From contig CAJTDD010000002.1 in assembly GCA_910574885.1 (NCBI GenBank), positions 285,784-349,783 on the forward strand: a DNA stretch of 64,000 nt. Reading direction: 5' to 3'. Below the pieces are notes generated by a model. The model was not told where the DNA came from. It saw only the letters and a list, made by a program, of their open reading frames with translations, and did no database searches. Source of the DNA: Lachnospiraceae bacterium (GTDB lineage: Bacteria > Bacillota > Clostridia > Lachnospirales > Lachnospiraceae). Shown here piece after piece: positions 44,434 to 55,100 of this stretch (its first letter is position 1; every line of letters starts with the position of its first letter). The position numbers and the translations under genes were made by a program.

Positions 44434-46512
44434 ATGAACATACAGCTTACCATATCCCTTCTGGTATCTGACCGGATGGAAACGCTCGGAAAATGCCTTG
44501 CTTCCCTGTCTCCTCTTCTCAGGGAACTGGACAGTGAACTTATCGTTGTCTTCACCGGGAAAAAAGAAGAAGCATTAACGCTGGTACAACAGTATACCTC
44601 CCATATCATCCCCTTTGTCTGGTGTAATGATTTCTCTAAAGCGCGGAACGCCGGGCTGAAAGAAGCGAAGGGAGAATGGTTTCTCTATCTGGACGATGAC
44701 GAATGGTTTGAGGATACCGGGGAAATCATCCATTTTTTTCAAAGCGGCGAGTACAGGAATTACCAGTCAGCATTTTATGTACAGCGCAATTATGAAGACT
44801 TCGCTGGGAAAGGCTACTCGGACGCAGAAGTCGGCCGTATGTGCCGGCTGACAGCCGACACAGAATTTGTCCATCCTGTCCACGAGTGCCTGTCTACCTT
44901 TGACAGACCTTGCAAGAAATTGTCGGCTTATGTTCACCACTTTGGATATCTCAGAAAAAAAGAGAACCAGGGGGAAGGGATAAAAGCAGCGCGGAATTTA
45001 CCTCTTCTTCTGAAAATGTATGAGGAAGATCCGGATTCTGGCCAAACTTGTATGCAAATCACCCAGGAATACCGAAGTATCGGCGAATATGGAAACGCCG
45101 CAGAATATTGCCGAAAGGGACTGGCTCTTTCCCGAAGGGAACCCCGGGTCTATACCTATGAGTTGTGGATGCAGGTTCAGCTCCCGTCAATGATATACCA
45201 TACAGAGGGCGCGCGTCAGGCATTGGAAGAAGCAGAACGCCAGCTAAAACATCCGCGGACACTGGAAGCAGGAACCCTTCATCTATGTATTATTTTGACA
45301 GAACTGTGCAGGGAGCTTGGGGAATATCGAAAAGGGCTTAGGTATGTCTTTCTCTATCAGGAAAAGCTCTTATATCTTCAAAACCACCCGGAAAAAGCCA
45401 TGCTCCAAAATGCCGCCGACGTCACCTTTGACAGCGCGTTATCCAAAGAGGTTTCCTTATACGTAGAAGGGTTGTTTTTTGCAGCAGAATTAGAGGATTT
45501 GAAAAAGATACGGATGCTTCTGTCCTGGATTCCATGGGAGGAGCAAGAACGGGTTCTTCCCTGGTATCCGCGTTTGGAAGAATGGAAAAAGACGTATGGC
45601 GGCATGAGAGACGCCATTCTGAAAGAATTTATTCGGCTGGACACGAAGAACGTTTACGTGTGTATCCAAAAAATGCTCTTTGCAGAATGCGGTTCTGTTG
45701 ATGGTAAGATGGCCGAGAAGATGACGGAACTTTGGGAAATCTGTGCAAATCACTGCCCACCGGGATTCCAATGGGAACTCATTGAGATTGCCGTCCGCAA
45801 TCAATTTGCGCTAAGACCTTTATTAGAGCATATAACGCCAGAAACATGGACGGATTATGTTTTGACGGTGGTTTCATCAAAAAGGACGGATTTGTTAGAG
45901 AATTTCTATCGAAACATGGAGCCGTTGTTGGAAGGATTTCCATTTTATGCGCGTCAAATGGAACAGTCCGTCCTGGAAAAGCTGCTGACAGGGAGCGTAG
46001 TGGATTCTTCTCGACTGTCAGACCTTATGCGTCAATACTGTACCAGTTTGACGGCTGATGCGAAAGCCCTATACCGGGAGGAAGCCTTGGAAAATCCTGC
46101 TGCCTTTGCACTGCCCTCCCGCTGTCAGTTTGCCCAAAACCTGGAACAAGCCTTTCTGTACATTGAACAAGAACGGTTTGCCGACAGTCTTCCATTCCTG
46201 AAAAAGGCGGTTCACATCTATCCACAGATGTCTCCGGCAGTCGGCCAGATGATTCCATATCTGGAAGAACAGATTCGTTCCCCCAGGCAGGAAATTACGG
46301 ATGAATTTCGGCTGCTTAGCACACAGGTAAAACAAGTTCTGTACGACCTGGTGGAAAAACGGCAGTGGGAAGAGGCATATGGTGTCGCAGACCGTCTGTT
46401 GTCACTTTTGCCGGATGATTTGGACGTATTACGGTTAAAACAAGTGATATTGAGGGAAAGAAGAAGCACACAGAACGGATTAGGAGGAAAAATGAATGGA
46501 GCTGTTACTTAG
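44434..46512 (+). CDS. Flagellin-linked glycosyltransferase, type I (cassette B, first)
   Basis: 692 residues: GT2 domain (MNIQLTISLLVSDRMETLGK, CNDFSKARNAGLKEAKGEW, YLDDDEWFED) and a helical-repeat C-terminus. The ATG at 44434 follows a GGAGGG site; the in-frame ATG at 44401 lies within the terminator and is rejected. It is a paralogue of the genes at 33190-35211 and 48529-50550. A flagellin acceptor is inferred from position. Confidence 0.85.
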   Translation: MNIQLTISLLVSDRMETLGKCLASLSPLLRELDSELIVVFTGKKEEALTLVQQYTSHIIPFVWCNDFSKARNAGLKEAKGEWFLYLDDDEWFEDTGEIIHFFQSGEYRNYQSAFYVQRNYEDFAGKGYSDAEVGRMCRLTADTEFVHPVHECLSTFDRPCKKLSAYVHHFGYLRKKENQGEGIKAARNLPLLLKMYEEDPDSGQTCMQITQEYRSIGEYGNAAEYCRKGLALSRREPRVYTYELWMQVQLPSMIYHTEGARQALEEAERQLKHPRTLEAGTLHLCIILTELCRELGEYRKGLRYVFLYQEKLLYLQNHPEKAMLQNAADVTFDSALSKEVSLYVEGLFFAAELEDLKKIRMLLSWIPWEEQERVLPWYPRLEEWKKTYGGMRDAILKEFIRLDTKNVYVCIQKMLFAECGSVDGKMAEKMTELWEICANHCPPGFQWELIEIAVRNQFALRPLLEHITPETWTDYVLTVVSSKRTDLLENFYRNMEPLLEGFPFYARQMEQSVLEKLLTGSVVDSSRLSDLMRQYCTSLTADAKALYREEALENPAAFALPSRCQFAQNLEQAFLYIEQERFADSLPFLKKAVHIYPQMSPAVGQMIPYLEEQIRSPRQEITDEFRLLSTQVKQVLYDLVEKRQWEEAYGVADRLLSLLPDDLDVLRLKQVILRERRSTQNGLGGKMNGAVT

Positions 46513-48532
46513 CATTTCTTTGCTTGCATCAAATCGAAGGGAATCTCTGGCGCGCTGCCTGGATTCCCTGAAGCCGCTTCTTGCAAAAGTCCCCAGTGAG
46601 CTGGTTATCGTATGGACAGGCACGGATGACGAAGCGCGGAAAATTGCTGAACAATATACGCCCCAGCTCATTCCTTTCCGGTGGTCTAATGATTTTTCCG
46701 CCGCAAGAAACGCTGGCCTTGAATCCGCACAGGGGGAATGGTTCTTATACATTGACGACGACGAATGGTTTGACGATACGGAAGAAATATGCCAATTTTT
46801 CCTGAGCGGCGAATACAAGCGATACCAAAGCGCCCATTACATCCAGAGAAACTACCAGAATTGGAATGGAACGAAATACGCTGACTTTTCTGCATTTCGC
46901 ATGGTGAAACGAGTCTCAGGAATTCATTTCCGAAATCCGATTCACGAAGAATTGTATCCCCGTATGGAACCCTGTAAATATTTTCAGACAATCGTTCATC
47001 ACTATGGATATGCTGACGAAGGGGAAGAGACGGCTCAAGCCTATGGGAAACGCACCCGAAATATTCCTCTCTTACTTCATTCCATTCAGGAAAATCCCGG
47101 TCTTTTGAAAAACTATCTACAGCTTGCGAAGGAGTTTGAGCTGGCAGGAAAATGGAACGAGGCAGAGAACTTCTGCCGGAAGGGGCTTTCGCTTTGCAAA
47201 AATGAAAAGGATTCCTACGCCAAAGAGTGGCTGTTGGCGTATCTGGCACATTTACTTGGCAAAAAAACGGAAAAGGCAGTCGCAATCAAAGAGTTGGAAG
47301 AAATTCTGGAAAAAATGACTCCTTGCACGCTTACCCGTCTGGTTCTATACCAGGAATTGGTTCATCTGTACACAGAACATTCAAAACCTGCCGAAGCTTT
47401 GGAGTATGGGAAAACATTTGAGAAACTTCTTTCAGACATGGAACAACATCCGGAACGCTGGAAACAGCAAAGCTACGGGGAATTTGACGAAGGCTATGTG
47501 AAAAATCCGGAAAACCTGTATCCTATGCGGGCAAATGCTTTATCCTGTGCATTAGAGATAGGGGATTTTGAAAATGCCTCTTTGTTTCTGAGCTTATTTC
47601 CATGGGAAGAGGAAGCCCTTTTATGCCGTTATTATCCTCTTTTTGAACAGTTTTGTGCAAAATACGGCGACGCATTTACCGATATTCTGCTGGAAACGGC
47701 GGAGCATATGGCTGTTTTACCGACATATCTCCTATTTCAAAAATCCTTGCGGCATTTACAAAAGGGGAACCGCCGTAAAGGAGAACTGCTGTATGTTCAG
47801 TGCATTGGTCAAGCCAATGACGCGTATCTGCAGCAGTTATTGCTGAAAACAGGAATTTTGCACCAGCTGGAGCTAACGGCATTGGCAAAGCTGATGAATC
47901 TGGATACCTGGAATGCCTGCACTGCCGAAGTCATCGGTTCACTTCCGTATTCTTCCGTACCTTGTGTCCGGAAATGTGAAGAGGGGCTGATAGCAATGTA
48001 TCCGCTTCATGGCATTTGCCTGAAAAAACGAAGATTGGAGCTGAAACTTTTAAAAGGATTCCCGCTTTGGGAGGAATTCGCAGGAACATTAGAAGAATAT
48101 TGCAAGTGTTTTATGGAATATTACCAAAGTATTTATCGGGATGAGATGTTCGGGGCGGACGCATGGATGTTTCTCCCGGATGAATATCGGTTTGCTGCCA
48201 TAACTTTAAAAGCGTTGGACGCGATGAAAATAGAGCAAACGTCAGATGCAGTTCGGATGTTTGGCGACGCAATTCGCATTTATCCCGCTATGACGGGTGT
48301 TATCACGGAATTATTTCGCCAGGCGGTATGCCAGATGGACCTCCCTGCTGTGCATACAGATGGGGAATTCTCTGAACTTGCCCGCCAGATGAAATCTGTG
48401 CTTCATACGCTGCTGGACGCCGGCGAGACGGAACAGGCAGAGGATATTGTCGGACAACTTTTACCTGTCATGCCGGGAGATATGGAATTAATCTGGATTC
48501 GCCAGGAATTGATAAGGAGGAAGAAATCATGA
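46496..48532 (+). CDS. Flagellin-linked glycosyltransferase, type II (cassette B, second)
   Basis: 678 residues: GT2 domain (LLASNRRESLARCLDSLKPLL, SNDFSAARNAGLESAQGEW, YIDDDEWFDD) with a long helical-repeat region. It overlaps the previous gene by 17 nt and has AGGAGG 7 nt before its ATG. The closest relative in the window is the type II enzyme of cassette A (35208-37241), so the two cassettes descend from a duplicated block. Confidence 0.85.
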   Translation: MELLLSISLLASNRRESLARCLDSLKPLLAKVPSELVIVWTGTDDEARKIAEQYTPQLIPFRWSNDFSAARNAGLESAQGEWFLYIDDDEWFDDTEEICQFFLSGEYKRYQSAHYIQRNYQNWNGTKYADFSAFRMVKRVSGIHFRNPIHEELYPRMEPCKYFQTIVHHYGYADEGEETAQAYGKRTRNIPLLLHSIQENPGLLKNYLQLAKEFELAGKWNEAENFCRKGLSLCKNEKDSYAKEWLLAYLAHLLGKKTEKAVAIKELEEILEKMTPCTLTRLVLYQELVHLYTEHSKPAEALEYGKTFEKLLSDMEQHPERWKQQSYGEFDEGYVKNPENLYPMRANALSCALEIGDFENASLFLSLFPWEEEALLCRYYPLFEQFCAKYGDAFTDILLETAEHMAVLPTYLLFQKSLRHLQKGNRRKGELLYVQCIGQANDAYLQQLLLKTGILHQLELTALAKLMNLDTWNACTAEVIGSLPYSSVPCVRKCEEGLIAMYPLHGICLKKRRLELKLLKGFPLWEEFAGTLEEYCKCFMEYYQSIYRDEMFGADAWMFLPDEYRFAAITLKALDAMKIEQTSDAVRMFGDAIRIYPAMTGVITELFRQAVCQMDLPAVHTDGEFSELARQMKSVLHTLLDAGETEQAEDIVGQLLPVMPGDMELIWIRQELIRRKKS

Positions 48533-50550
48533 ACATACAACTTACCATCTCTCTTCTGGCATCAGACCGGAGGGAAACGTTGGGAAAATGTCTGGCATCG
48601 CTGAAACCGCTCCTAAAGGAGCTGGACAGTGAGTTGATTGTTGTTTTCACCGGAAAGGACGAAGAAACGCTGGAGCTGGTACGGCAGTACACTTCTTGTA
48701 TCATTCCTTTTGTGTGGTGCGACGATTTTTCCAAAGCCCGCAACGCAGGTTTGAAAGAAGCTATGGGGGAATGGTTTTTATATCTGGACGATGATGAGTG
48801 GTTTGAAGATACCGGGGAGATTATCCGGTTCTTTCAGAGCGGTGAATATAGGGATTACCAGTCTGCCTGCTATGTGGTCCGCAATTATTTGGATTTGGAG
48901 GGGAAACGCTATGCGGATACGGATGTGGGACGGATGTGTAAGCTGACGCCTAAAACTGAGTTTGTATTTCCAATTCATGAAAATCTAAGACCTTTTGAGG
49001 AGCCAAACAAAAGGTTCTCGGCTTTCGTACATCATTTTGGTTATGCCAGAAAAGAGAAAAGCGGATGCAGGGATACGAAAAATAACCGAAATCTTTCCCT
49101 GCTTCTTCCTATGCTGGAAGAAAATCCTGATTCTGCGCAGTGCTGTATGCAGATTACCCAGGAATACCGAAGCGCCGGCGATTATGACGCTGCAATCGAG
49201 TACTGTAAAAAGGGGCTTGCACTTGCCCGCAAGGAGACGCAAATCAATAACTATGAATTGTGGATGCAGGCGAACCTTCCCCTATTGATTTTGCGTACAG
49301 GTCAGTTACAGAGTGTATTAGACGAGGGGGAGCGGATTCTTAGGCATCCCCGAACATTGGAAGTTGGAATCCTTCACATATGCCTGACACTGAGCGATGC
49401 CTGCCGGAAATTGGAGGAATTGCAAAGAGGGCTGAAATATGTCTGCCTGTATCATGAGAAACTGCTTTATTTGCAGGAACATCCGGATGAGGCGAAGCTT
49501 CAGAGGGCGGCGGAAATCAATCTGGACGCGGCGGCGGCGAAGGCGGTTTCTATCTATATAGACGGGTTGTTCTTTGCGGCAGGGGCAGGCGATTTTCAAG
49601 CGGTAAGTCGGATTCTTTGTTGGTTTCCGTGGGACGAGAAGGAGCGGGTGACGGATTATTATCCCTGTCTGGAAGAGTGGAAACAAGTCTATGTGGAGAA
49701 GACGGACGAAATCCTAGAGGGATATGCGAAGCTTACTGCGGATAATGCTTATGTGCGGATTCAGAAAATGCTTTATGTGGAAGCACAGGGACATCTTCAA
49801 GATGCCGAGGAATTATGGTTTTCCTGTGCGGAGGATTGTCCTCCTGGATTTCAGTGGGAATTGATAGAGATTGCGGTGCGCAATCATTTTCCGTTAGGTA
49901 CATTGCTTGGGGAGCTGTCGCCGGAAACATGGAACGCATATGCGGAAACGGTGACGGAACGCAAGGAATGGGAGGAGATGCAGGAATTCTATCAGAAGAT
50001 TATGCCGTTGCTTGAAGAGAGTCCTTTCTATGCAAGACGATTGGAGCAATGTTTTCTGGAAAAGATGCTGATACGGGAATCGGTGGCGTTTCCGCAGCTA
50101 ATGGAAGTGTTGGGGCAGTATTGTTCGAGTGTCTGTACGGATGCGGTGGCGTTATACCGGGATGAGGCGCTGGCACAGCCGGAGGCTTATGCCTTGCCGG
50201 TCAGATACCGGTTTGCGGCGGCTCTTGGGGATGCTTTGGGGTTGATTGGGGATGGAAAGGTATTAGAAAGTTTCTCGTATTTGAAGGATGCGATTTGTAT
50301 TTATCCGAAAATGTCGGGGGCTGTGGGACAATTACTGGAAGGGCTGCAGGCGGATCTGAAAGCTCCTCAGCAAGGAGCATCGGAGGAGTTTTTGATGCTT
50401 GGGGGACAGGTGAAACAGGTTCTCCGGGGACTGATTGACGCGGGGCAGTGGGAACAGGCGTATGATGTTTTGGGGCAGTTGGCGCTACTTTTGCCGGAGG
50501 ATTTGGAGGTGCTGCGGATGAAGCAGGAGATATTGCGGCGGGAATGGTGA
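48529..50550 (+). CDS. Flagellin-linked glycosyltransferase, type I (cassette B, third)
   Basis: 673 residues of the type I build (MNIQLTISLLASDRRETLGK, CDDFSKARNAGLKEAMGEW, YLDDDEWFED). It overlaps the previous stop by 4 nt. Length and order match the last enzyme of cassette A (33190-35211). Cassette B thus has one more type I enzyme than cassette A. The 3' part of the gene looks richer in G than its neighbours. Confidence 0.85.
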   Translation: MNIQLTISLLASDRRETLGKCLASLKPLLKELDSELIVVFTGKDEETLELVRQYTSCIIPFVWCDDFSKARNAGLKEAMGEWFLYLDDDEWFEDTGEIIRFFQSGEYRDYQSACYVVRNYLDLEGKRYADTDVGRMCKLTPKTEFVFPIHENLRPFEEPNKRFSAFVHHFGYARKEKSGCRDTKNNRNLSLLLPMLEENPDSAQCCMQITQEYRSAGDYDAAIEYCKKGLALARKETQINNYELWMQANLPLLILRTGQLQSVLDEGERILRHPRTLEVGILHICLTLSDACRKLEELQRGLKYVCLYHEKLLYLQEHPDEAKLQRAAEINLDAAAAKAVSIYIDGLFFAAGAGDFQAVSRILCWFPWDEKERVTDYYPCLEEWKQVYVEKTDEILEGYAKLTADNAYVRIQKMLYVEAQGHLQDAEELWFSCAEDCPPGFQWELIEIAVRNHFPLGTLLGELSPETWNAYAETVTERKEWEEMQEFYQKIMPLLEESPFYARRLEQCFLEKMLIRESVAFPQLMEVLGQYCSSVCTDAVALYRDEALAQPEAYALPVRYRFAAALGDALGLIGDGKVLESFSYLKDAICIYPKMSGAVGQLLEGLQADLKAPQQGASEEFLMLGGQVKQVLRGLIDAGQWEQAYDVLGQLALLLPEDLEVLRMKQEILRREW

Positions 50551-50564
50551 GGTTGGGGAGGGGG

Positions 50565-50609
50565 AAAGGCATTTCCGGGTTTATTATGGTTTTCCTGGAA
50601 ATGCCTTTT
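50565..50609 (+). terminator. Terminator of cassette B
   Basis: Perfect 12-bp stem AAAGGCATTTCC/GGAAATGCCTTT with a T-run. The stem start is the same as that of the terminator at the outer end of cassette A (33141-33177). Confidence 0.9.
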
Positions 50610-50800
50610 CAACACCTTTGTACATTTCAAAAAAGTCCTGACCCCCGCTATTTATACGGTATTCAGAGCTTTTTTTACTCAACATCCTGTAAAACTCAGG
50701 TTACACTTTCTCCAATCGTACTAATTTTAGGGAATTCCCTCCATGAACCATACCCCTATTCAACAGATACTCCGCCGTCGCCCAAACCATCTTATGAAAA
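50610..50800. other. Gap with a possible gene remnant
   Basis: No intact gene. On the minus strand 50701-50790 a short frame ends in VHGGNSLKLVRLEKV and reads like the tail of a protein, but I do not recognise it. Confidence 0.25.
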
Positions 50801-50850
50801 AAAGGTAAGGAGATAAAGAGAAGGAAACTTCTCTTTATCTCCTTACCTTT
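50801..50850 (-). terminator. Very long perfect hairpin terminator
   Basis: 23-bp perfect stem closed by a GAAA loop, followed by TTTTTTT on the minus strand, directly after the minus-strand gene ending at 50853. A diverged copy lies at 51386-51428. Confidence 0.9.
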
Positions 50851-50852
50851 GA

Positions 50853-51337
50853 TCAACCATATTGAAATACAGTAATACATATACAAAACATAATTGGGCA
50901 GATAGTTGCCAGCGAATAGCAAAGATAATTCATGACTGTATATTTGTTATACAAATGTTTGGGATTTCTTGTTGTTATAGCTGAAGCAAAACTGTTCCAA
51001 TGTATGCTCCCGATCTTATGATTATTTACTGTCGGCATCTTAAATAATTTATCTTCCAAGTCTCGCATATAATGATATCTAAGAACCGCATTCACCCCTA
51101 AAGATGCGATATAGCTAATTGTTGTACATAATATTAAATTACTTAAAAGAAACAAAAACTACGGTACTTTCCAAATGAAGATACGCCAAAAATTAACGTA
51201 AGCATCGTTCCAGATGTTACGATAACTTGTATCACCTGGTTTTCTGAATTACGCTCGTCTTCACGGCACTGCTCTAATTCACTAATCAGCTCTTCATCAT
51301 TATATTCTATAATATTTTCTATATTATCATTTTGCAC
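50853..51337 (-). pseudogene. Small membrane protein gene, frameshifted
   Basis: Two overlapping frames seem to form one gene. The first part (GTG at 51337, GAGGAG upstream) has an acidic helix (EYNDEELISELEQCREDERNSENQ) and a transmembrane helix, and stops after FGKYRSFCFF. The second begins FLLSNLILCTTISYIASLG and carries further membrane helices. Joining them needs one extra T in the TTTTT run near 51155. It is either a broken gene, a sequencing indel, or less likely a programmed shift. I do not recognise the family. Confidence 0.55.
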
Positions 51338-51385
51338 GGCTATCCATTCTCCTCTTTTTACTATCTGGCCAATTATAACAAAAAA

Positions 51386-51428
51386 AGTAAGCAAACAAAG
51401 AGAAGTTCCCTTCTCTTTACTTCCTTAC
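51386..51428 (-). terminator. Imperfect hairpin, diverged copy of 50801-50850
   Basis: AAAGAGAAG/CTTCTCTTT stem with a TTCC loop and a partly paired base (GTAAG...TTAC), then a T-run on the minus strand. It ends the gene at 51525-52004. Similar flanks (TTGATTAACC and TTGATCAACC) suggest duplication. Confidence 0.7.
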
Positions 51429-51524
51429 CATTGATTAACCAAATTTATTGTGCCATATCAGCGCAAAATGGAATCCCTCGAATAATCAAGGAATTACACT
51501 ACGCCATCTTTTGAGACACTTACC

Positions 51525-52004
51525 TTACTTTTTATGAGTCAACGGAATTGCAAACTTTTCGTTTGTTCCTATAGTAAATACTATTACTGGTTCTCCAACA
51601 GATAGGCGCTTATAAATTTCAAATTCACATTTACCTTCCATTTCCTCTCCAGCATTTTTAGCAATAATATAATATGCTTTATTATCATGTCTTTTCGATT
51701 TACTATTTCTGCTATACCGTCTTTTTTCAGATACAATTCCTTCAAAAGAACTATCCACCCTAACATAGAACAACTTAATCCAACAATAAAAGCAATAAAT
51801 TATTACTAGAGCAAATCCAACTAATCCAATAATACCAAAAATATAGTTCTTTATAGGCTCATTCGGCAAAGGGTCCGAAAACATTACTACACCAACAAAA
51901 ATCTCCATAAATAATGTAAACATACCGCATTCAAACCATCTCTTCTTCTGTCTTTGTCCCCACCAGATAAATGAATCCAATTTTTCAACTTTATGATTAT
52001 CCAT
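51525..52004 (-). CDS. Hypothetical two-helix membrane protein
   Basis: 159 residues. Two transmembrane helices (about residues 26-45 and 52-78) are followed by a soluble domain of about 80 residues (EGIVSEKRRYSRN, AYYIIAKNAGEEMEGKCEFEIYKRLSVGEPVIVF) that looks like a small beta-rich domain of the DUF3592 sort. A GGGAAG site precedes the ATG. I do not recognise a function. AT-rich, unlike the flagellar genes. Confidence 0.7.
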   Translation of the reverse strand: MDNHKVEKLDSFIWWGQRQKKRWFECGMFTLFMEIFVGVVMFSDPLPNEPIKNYIFGIIGLVGFALVIIYCFYCWIKLFYVRVDSSFEGIVSEKRRYSRNSKSKRHDNKAYYIIAKNAGEEMEGKCEFEIYKRLSVGEPVIVFTIGTNEKFAIPLTHKK

Positions 52005-52031
52005 TTTTTCTGCTTCCCTATTAAGAAAAGC

Positions 52032-52071
52032 GCCTCCTCAATCTTACACATATATCCATAATTGAGGAGGC
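52032..52071 (-). terminator. Terminator of the surface protein gene
   Basis: Perfect 11-bp stem GCCTCCTCAAT/ATTGAGGAGGC with an 18-nt loop, then GCTTTTCTT on the minus strand. Confidence 0.8.
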
Positions 52072-52129
52072 ACCTATCTTTATATCCAATTTATTTTAAT
52101 TCACCTATACCACCACTTGGATTTATCGA

Positions 52130-55100
52130 CTATTCAGTTTCGTTTTTCGAATCTTCTTTATCGATATCCGCTTCTTCAGAATTTTCCATTGCTTCATCCT
52201 GTTCCTTTTTCTTCTCATCTTTTTCTGGTGATATCACAGAATCTAAACCAAGGTATGATATTCCACTTCCTACATTGTCAGCATTACTTTCTGACGAGAA
52301 TTCATTCACAACAGTCAATGTTCTGGTGTCAGCATTAAAATCAAATACGTGCCATACATTTCCAATACCTGATGTTGGAATATTATATGTCGTAATCAAT
52401 TCTTCACCTACGTAAACCTGTACTTTCGCACCCGAATTTGCCAATACCGTGTTACTTGAATTACCTCGATTCGAGAAATCATGAACATAGAAACTATATA
52501 AACCACTTTGATTCATGCTATATACCGTAGTTGTTTCTGGTCCATAATATGACGTATCATCTAAATCCAAGAACGCCTGTGTCTCACCAGCGTAAACGTA
52601 AGATTTATTACGATAATAAGTATGGAATGAACCGCCATCCACTGCCGGCCCCCATAAATGAGAATCCAAATCACGTGGTCTGTCTCCCCAGGTTAATACA
52701 ATACGCAAATCTCCTGTAGGAACACTGCTGTCCCCATCCGGGACCAGTGTACCATGCTGATTCAAATTAGCCTTTCTAGTTACCGCAACGTTAAAATGAT
52801 TTGTAACATAATTTTCTTTTTCCATCAAAATCGTATAATTACCTAACGGCAGTTCCGTTTTATAGAAGCCGTTGCCGTCTGTTGTAACTGAAGTAACTTC
52901 AGCCCCCTCAGTTTTATTCCATCCTTTACGTATGGTCAACTTAACACCATTAATCGAGGAACCTGTTACGGAATCTGTAATATTTCCGCCTATTGTACCT
53001 TTTTCAGATGTATTTTCGTCACCCTCTACCATCAAGAAAGTTTCAAGGTGAATTTCCTGCTTGTCCATAACAGTTTCCAGACATTCGAATGGTATATAAC
53101 CATCTGCCGAAATTTTAATCAGATAAGTTCCTCCAGGCACAGTAGCTGTATACTGCCCGGAATCATTCGAATATACAGTCTTTTTAATATCTTCACCTTT
53201 ATATATCCTTATTTTTGCATTTTCGATATATTGCGTACGATTGTCGGCATTCGCAATGGTTCCTTTGATTATTCCTTCTTTTTCATAAGTACACTCATCT
53301 ACTACTTGCATATTCTCAAAATGCTTTTTCCATTTTAACGGACTTGAATCTTCGTCCCAAATTTCCCAAGTCATTTTAATGTTCAGCCAATCGTCAATCA
53401 ATGTGTCTTCAAAAGCATTTAATTCAGCATATAATGTCAAACCGGCATCAAAACAAACCAGTCCTGTCTCTCTAACATTAAGAGAGCCACCTAATCTCGC
53501 TCCTGCATTTGCCGAAAAGCTAATTAAATCCTTTTCAAATACTTCAGCAACTATCCCTACTTTCGGACCTACTTTTATCTCTCCCATAATTCCCGCAGAA
53601 GTACTGCTTTGAAGCGCACTAATGTTTCGTGGTCTATTGTTCAACACCTGACATCCAAGTGTCCCGGCCAAATTATACTCGAGTTCAAAAGTACCCTGCG
53701 CATTCATCACCAGATCAATTTCTACAACAATTCCTATACCATCAACACCAATAATCGGAACTCTTCCTAATGGAATATACTTATACATCATATCATCAGC
53801 AAGTACTTTTCCATAATTATTTCCATCAAAATCTTTTCCGAAACCAACCTTTAAAGCAGCATCCTGATTCATTTTTACGTAAGCATTTTTCACATTAACA
53901 AATGGTCCTCCACCTGGCAAAAAAGCAAACTCATTAAAATCAATATCGAATTTATAATCTACGGAAGGTATAGACTCTTCAAGAGAATAATCTAAGGACC
54001 AATCATTTCCCAAATCTATATCACCCTCTAATACAATCTTTGCCCCAATATTTATCGATGTATCTGGCACATCAAAAGCATCATCCATAAATCCTAATGG
54101 CTGGATTCCATTTTCTGCACTATTGTAATTAACACTCACACCTTCAGCTGGTTCAAAGTGAGAAAAGTCCATATAGGCTTCTCCCTCAACATCAATGCTT
54201 TCCAAAAACTCCTGTAGCTCAGGAGTCGAATATGTAATTACCAAATATTCTTCCTCGATGATTGTGCTGACAACTTTATACGCTTTAGATGTTCCTATCA
54301 CAATCGTGGAACCTTCCTGTAAATCCTTCAGCTCGTCCGTCAATAACAATTTTACTGTTGTGCCATTGTCTTCAAATTCAGTTGCTTCATCAAGAACAAT
54401 TACATCATCCCGGAAATCAAAATTTTCAGAATCACTATCCGGACCAGATCCTCCAACGTTATCTGTCGTTGCATATGTGTCTTCAATTACTGCTAAAATA
54501 TGATTTCCTTCCGCTTTACTTAACGAGCGTTTTGGATGAAATTTGTTTTCTTCAAGAGATAATAAGCCTGTTTCTATAGCAAGTGCTGCCTCTTTTAAAT
54601 ATATGATATCCCCCGCATCTTCACATTTTATTTCGGTATTGGGCTGATATCCCATACATCGTACCGCAGTAACCGCTGCAAATTCTCTTGTTGCCGGTGC
54701 ATCTGGGTTAAATGTCTCACTATCAGGAAGCAATATCCTATATGCAACTGCTTTTTCAATTACATTGTAATATTCTGTGTTTTCAATATCAGAATATGAA
54801 GGTTCTGTTACTTCACCTATTTCTGGATATCCGCAAGCTTCGACTAATGTCCGAATCCACTCAGCGCGAGTATATTCAATTTTACTTTCTTCATTATTTT
54901 CTATCTCGTACTTTACAATTGCTTTAATGGTCAAATTGCGATTTCCAACTTTAACAACCGTATCTGCATTTATAATTTTAATTTCCGTAGCCATAACCTT
55001 CATAGGCGCAGCAATGCTTGCACCTATTATAGTCATACATAAGAAAAGTGAAAAAATTTTTTTACATTGCTTTTTCTTTGAAATAAAAGCTATAAGAATT

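Noticed and set aside
50544..50816. Plus-strand 90-codon frame after cassette B
   Set aside because: It covers the terminator and has no family features.
51143..51160. Programmed -1 frameshift
   Set aside because: The run reads A GTT TTT G, which does not fit the usual slippery heptamer; a broken gene or sequencing indel is simpler.
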